Shown piece after piece: positions 6,198 through 6,761 of a DNA stretch of 6,761 bases; the stretch's first letter is position 1; each line of letters begins with the position of its first letter. The notes beneath the pieces were generated by a model. It made no database searches. It worked only from the letters and a program-made list of their open reading frames with translations, and had not been told where the DNA came from. The translations under genes were made by a program, and so were the position numbers. Source of the DNA: Lentimicrobiaceae bacterium (lineage in GTDB: Bacteria; Bacteroidota; Bacteroidia; Bacteroidales; JALOCA01); contig JALOCA010000068.1 in NCBI GenBank assembly GCA_023227965.1, positions 1 through 6,761 of the forward strand, written 5' to 3'.

Positions 6198-6611
6198 CTA
6201 AATCTTTAAGCTTATATACCCGTAATTTTGTTCACGAATAGGTGAAAATGAGCAGTAGCTCTCGTTTAAGCTTTCACCAAAATGTGAAAGCCTGCCACAG
6301 GTCTCGTTTGAACTTTCACCAAAGTGTGAAAACTTGCCGCCGCTCTCGCTTAAACTTTCACCAATGTGTGAAAGCTTGCCGCAGGTCTGGCATGAATTTT
6401 TAATGGTTGAGGACACGTTTTCGGTGTTTTTGCTTTTATGCAAAATCTGACAAACTTCCGGGAAAGGGTGTAAGGGCTTTTTTGATAATGAGTATGCTGT
6501 AAATGTCGGCTGATAGATACATGAGTATTTGCTTACGAGACTTACATCCATCGCATGGTTACAATCTATGGCCAGGCTGGTTTTAACCCGATCTGTAAAA
6601 AACCTTTTCAT
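6198..6611 (-). CDS. Doubtful 137-residue hypothetical protein over the 42-bp repeats
   Basis: I do not recognise this protein. The first 72 residues (MKRFFTDRVKTS..., several Cys and His, no clear domain) have no visible motif or signal peptide. Residues 73-128 are the translated 42-bp repeats, a 14-residue unit of the type CGKLSHIGESLSES. Between neighbouring repeat units most base changes alter the amino acid and few are silent (I count two silent changes in the second comparison and none in the first), which does not look like selection on the protein. The ATG at 6611 does have an A/T-rich leader, and the frame ends 47 bp before the DUF6261 start. It may be a real small gene, a decayed one, or chance coding caused by a repeat whose period is a multiple of three. 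Confidence 0.3.
   Translation of the reverse strand: MKRFFTDRVKTSLAIDCNHAMDVSLVSKYSCIYQPTFTAYSLSKKPLHPFPEVCQILHKSKNTENVSSTIKNSCQTCGKLSHIGESLSESGGKFSHFGESSNETCGRLSHFGESLNESYCSFSPIREQNYGYISLKI
6231..6402. repeat. 42-bp tandem repeat with four TTCAC-N6-GTGAA dyads
   Basis: Four units with an exact 42-bp period begin near 6241, 6283, 6325 and 6367, the last decaying after about 6395. Each junction holds an inverted repeat: TTCAC-N6-GTGAA at 6231-6246, CTTTCAC-N6-GTGAAAG at 6271-6290, TTTCAC-N6-GTGAAA at 6314-6331 and CTTTCAC-N6-GTGAAAG at 6355-6374. The dyad centres fall at 6238.5, 6280.5, 6322.5 and 6364.5. The spacer is always 6 bp, and 42 bp is four turns of B-DNA. Possible roles are a phased operator array, a set of RNA hairpins upstream of DUF6261, or a 14-residue coding repeat in the frame at 6198-6611. 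Confidence 0.85.
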
Positions 6612-6713
6612 AATCAGAAGTCTTTGTTATTAATAAACAGCATTAATAAGTCGAAAAGCATTCAAGTGATTATCAGGCCAACATTCTTTCGCCGGCATTT
6701 TTACTGCCCGAAA

Positions 6714-6737
6714 GGAATTATTAATTGTTAATAATCC
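6714..6737. repeat. A/T-rich inverted repeat in the divergent spacer
   Basis: GG-A-(A)TTATTAA, a TTG loop, then TTAATAAT-CC form a near-perfect inverted repeat, with 8-bp arms ATTATTAA (6717-6724) and TTAATAAT (6728-6735) extended by GG/CC after a one-base bulge. It lies 15 bp before the ATG at 6752. Related words occur at 6627-6636 (TTATTAATAA, a perfect palindrome) and 6642-6649 (ATTAATAA). It could be an operator for the rightward gene or a chance A/T-rich palindrome. The rest of the spacer 6612-6751 shows nothing I can name. Confidence 0.45.
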
Positions 6738-6751
6738 GGAAATGCAATATT

Positions 6752-6761
6752 ATGAAAAAAA
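6752..6761 (+). CDS. Possible start of a rightward gene (first codons only)
   Basis: The last ten bases read ATG AAA AAA A, a usual M-K-K start for a secreted or lipidated Bacteroidota protein, preceded by an A/T-rich leader (GCAATATT). Only three full codons are inside the window, so neither the frame nor the product can be confirmed. If real, it is transcribed divergently from everything else here and shares the spacer 6612-6751. Confidence 0.35.

Noticed and set aside
6231..6402. CRISPR array
   Set aside because: The repeat is a continuous 42-bp tandem unit with no unique spacers, and no cas gene is present.

Overview
The window looks like a piece of a Bacteroidota chromosome, most likely from the Bacteroidales/Marinilabiliales side. 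This is inferred, not proven. The start codons are preceded by A/T-rich leaders rather than Shine-Dalgarno sequences. One TAnnTTTG-type -7 box is visible. The proteins (DUF6261 family, choice-of-anchor D, Bacteroidota-style fibronectin III repeats, cadherin-like beta-sandwich) are typical of that phylum. Nothing here is a tRNA, rRNA, CRISPR array, integrase or transposase.

Almost everything is read from the minus strand, so the biological order runs from right to left. At the far right (6752) a plus-strand gene may just begin. Next is a divergent A/T-rich spacer (about 6612-6751), then a region (6198-6611) holding a doubtful 137-codon reading frame. The downstream half of that region is an array of four TTCAC-N6-GTGAA dyads spaced exactly 42 bp apart. 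After it comes a DUF6261-family gene (5392-6150), three tiny paralogous phage Tail Collar genes of 80-81 codons (5088-5333, 4808-5050, 4542-4784) and a 447-residue discoidin plus cadherin-like protein (3160-4503). The gaps between these five genes are 23-58 bp, so they look like one operon. A strong terminator-like hairpin (3114-3148) closes it.

Only 26 bp after that hairpin a very large secreted protein begins (1-3087, incomplete). It has a signal peptide, three modules of about 225-230 residues (an unnamed NG-x-Y domain followed by a choice-of-anchor D domain), then 100-residue fibronectin III-like repeats that are almost identical at the DNA level. It runs off the left edge of the window, so its C-terminus, where a type IX secretion sorting signal would be expected, is not visible.

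The genes together suggest a surface or appendage cassette: small collar-fold proteins that may trimerise, a carbohydrate-binding-type protein without a signal peptide, and a giant adhesin. That joint role is inference. No sheath, tube, baseplate or ATPase gene is visible to make it a known contractile system.
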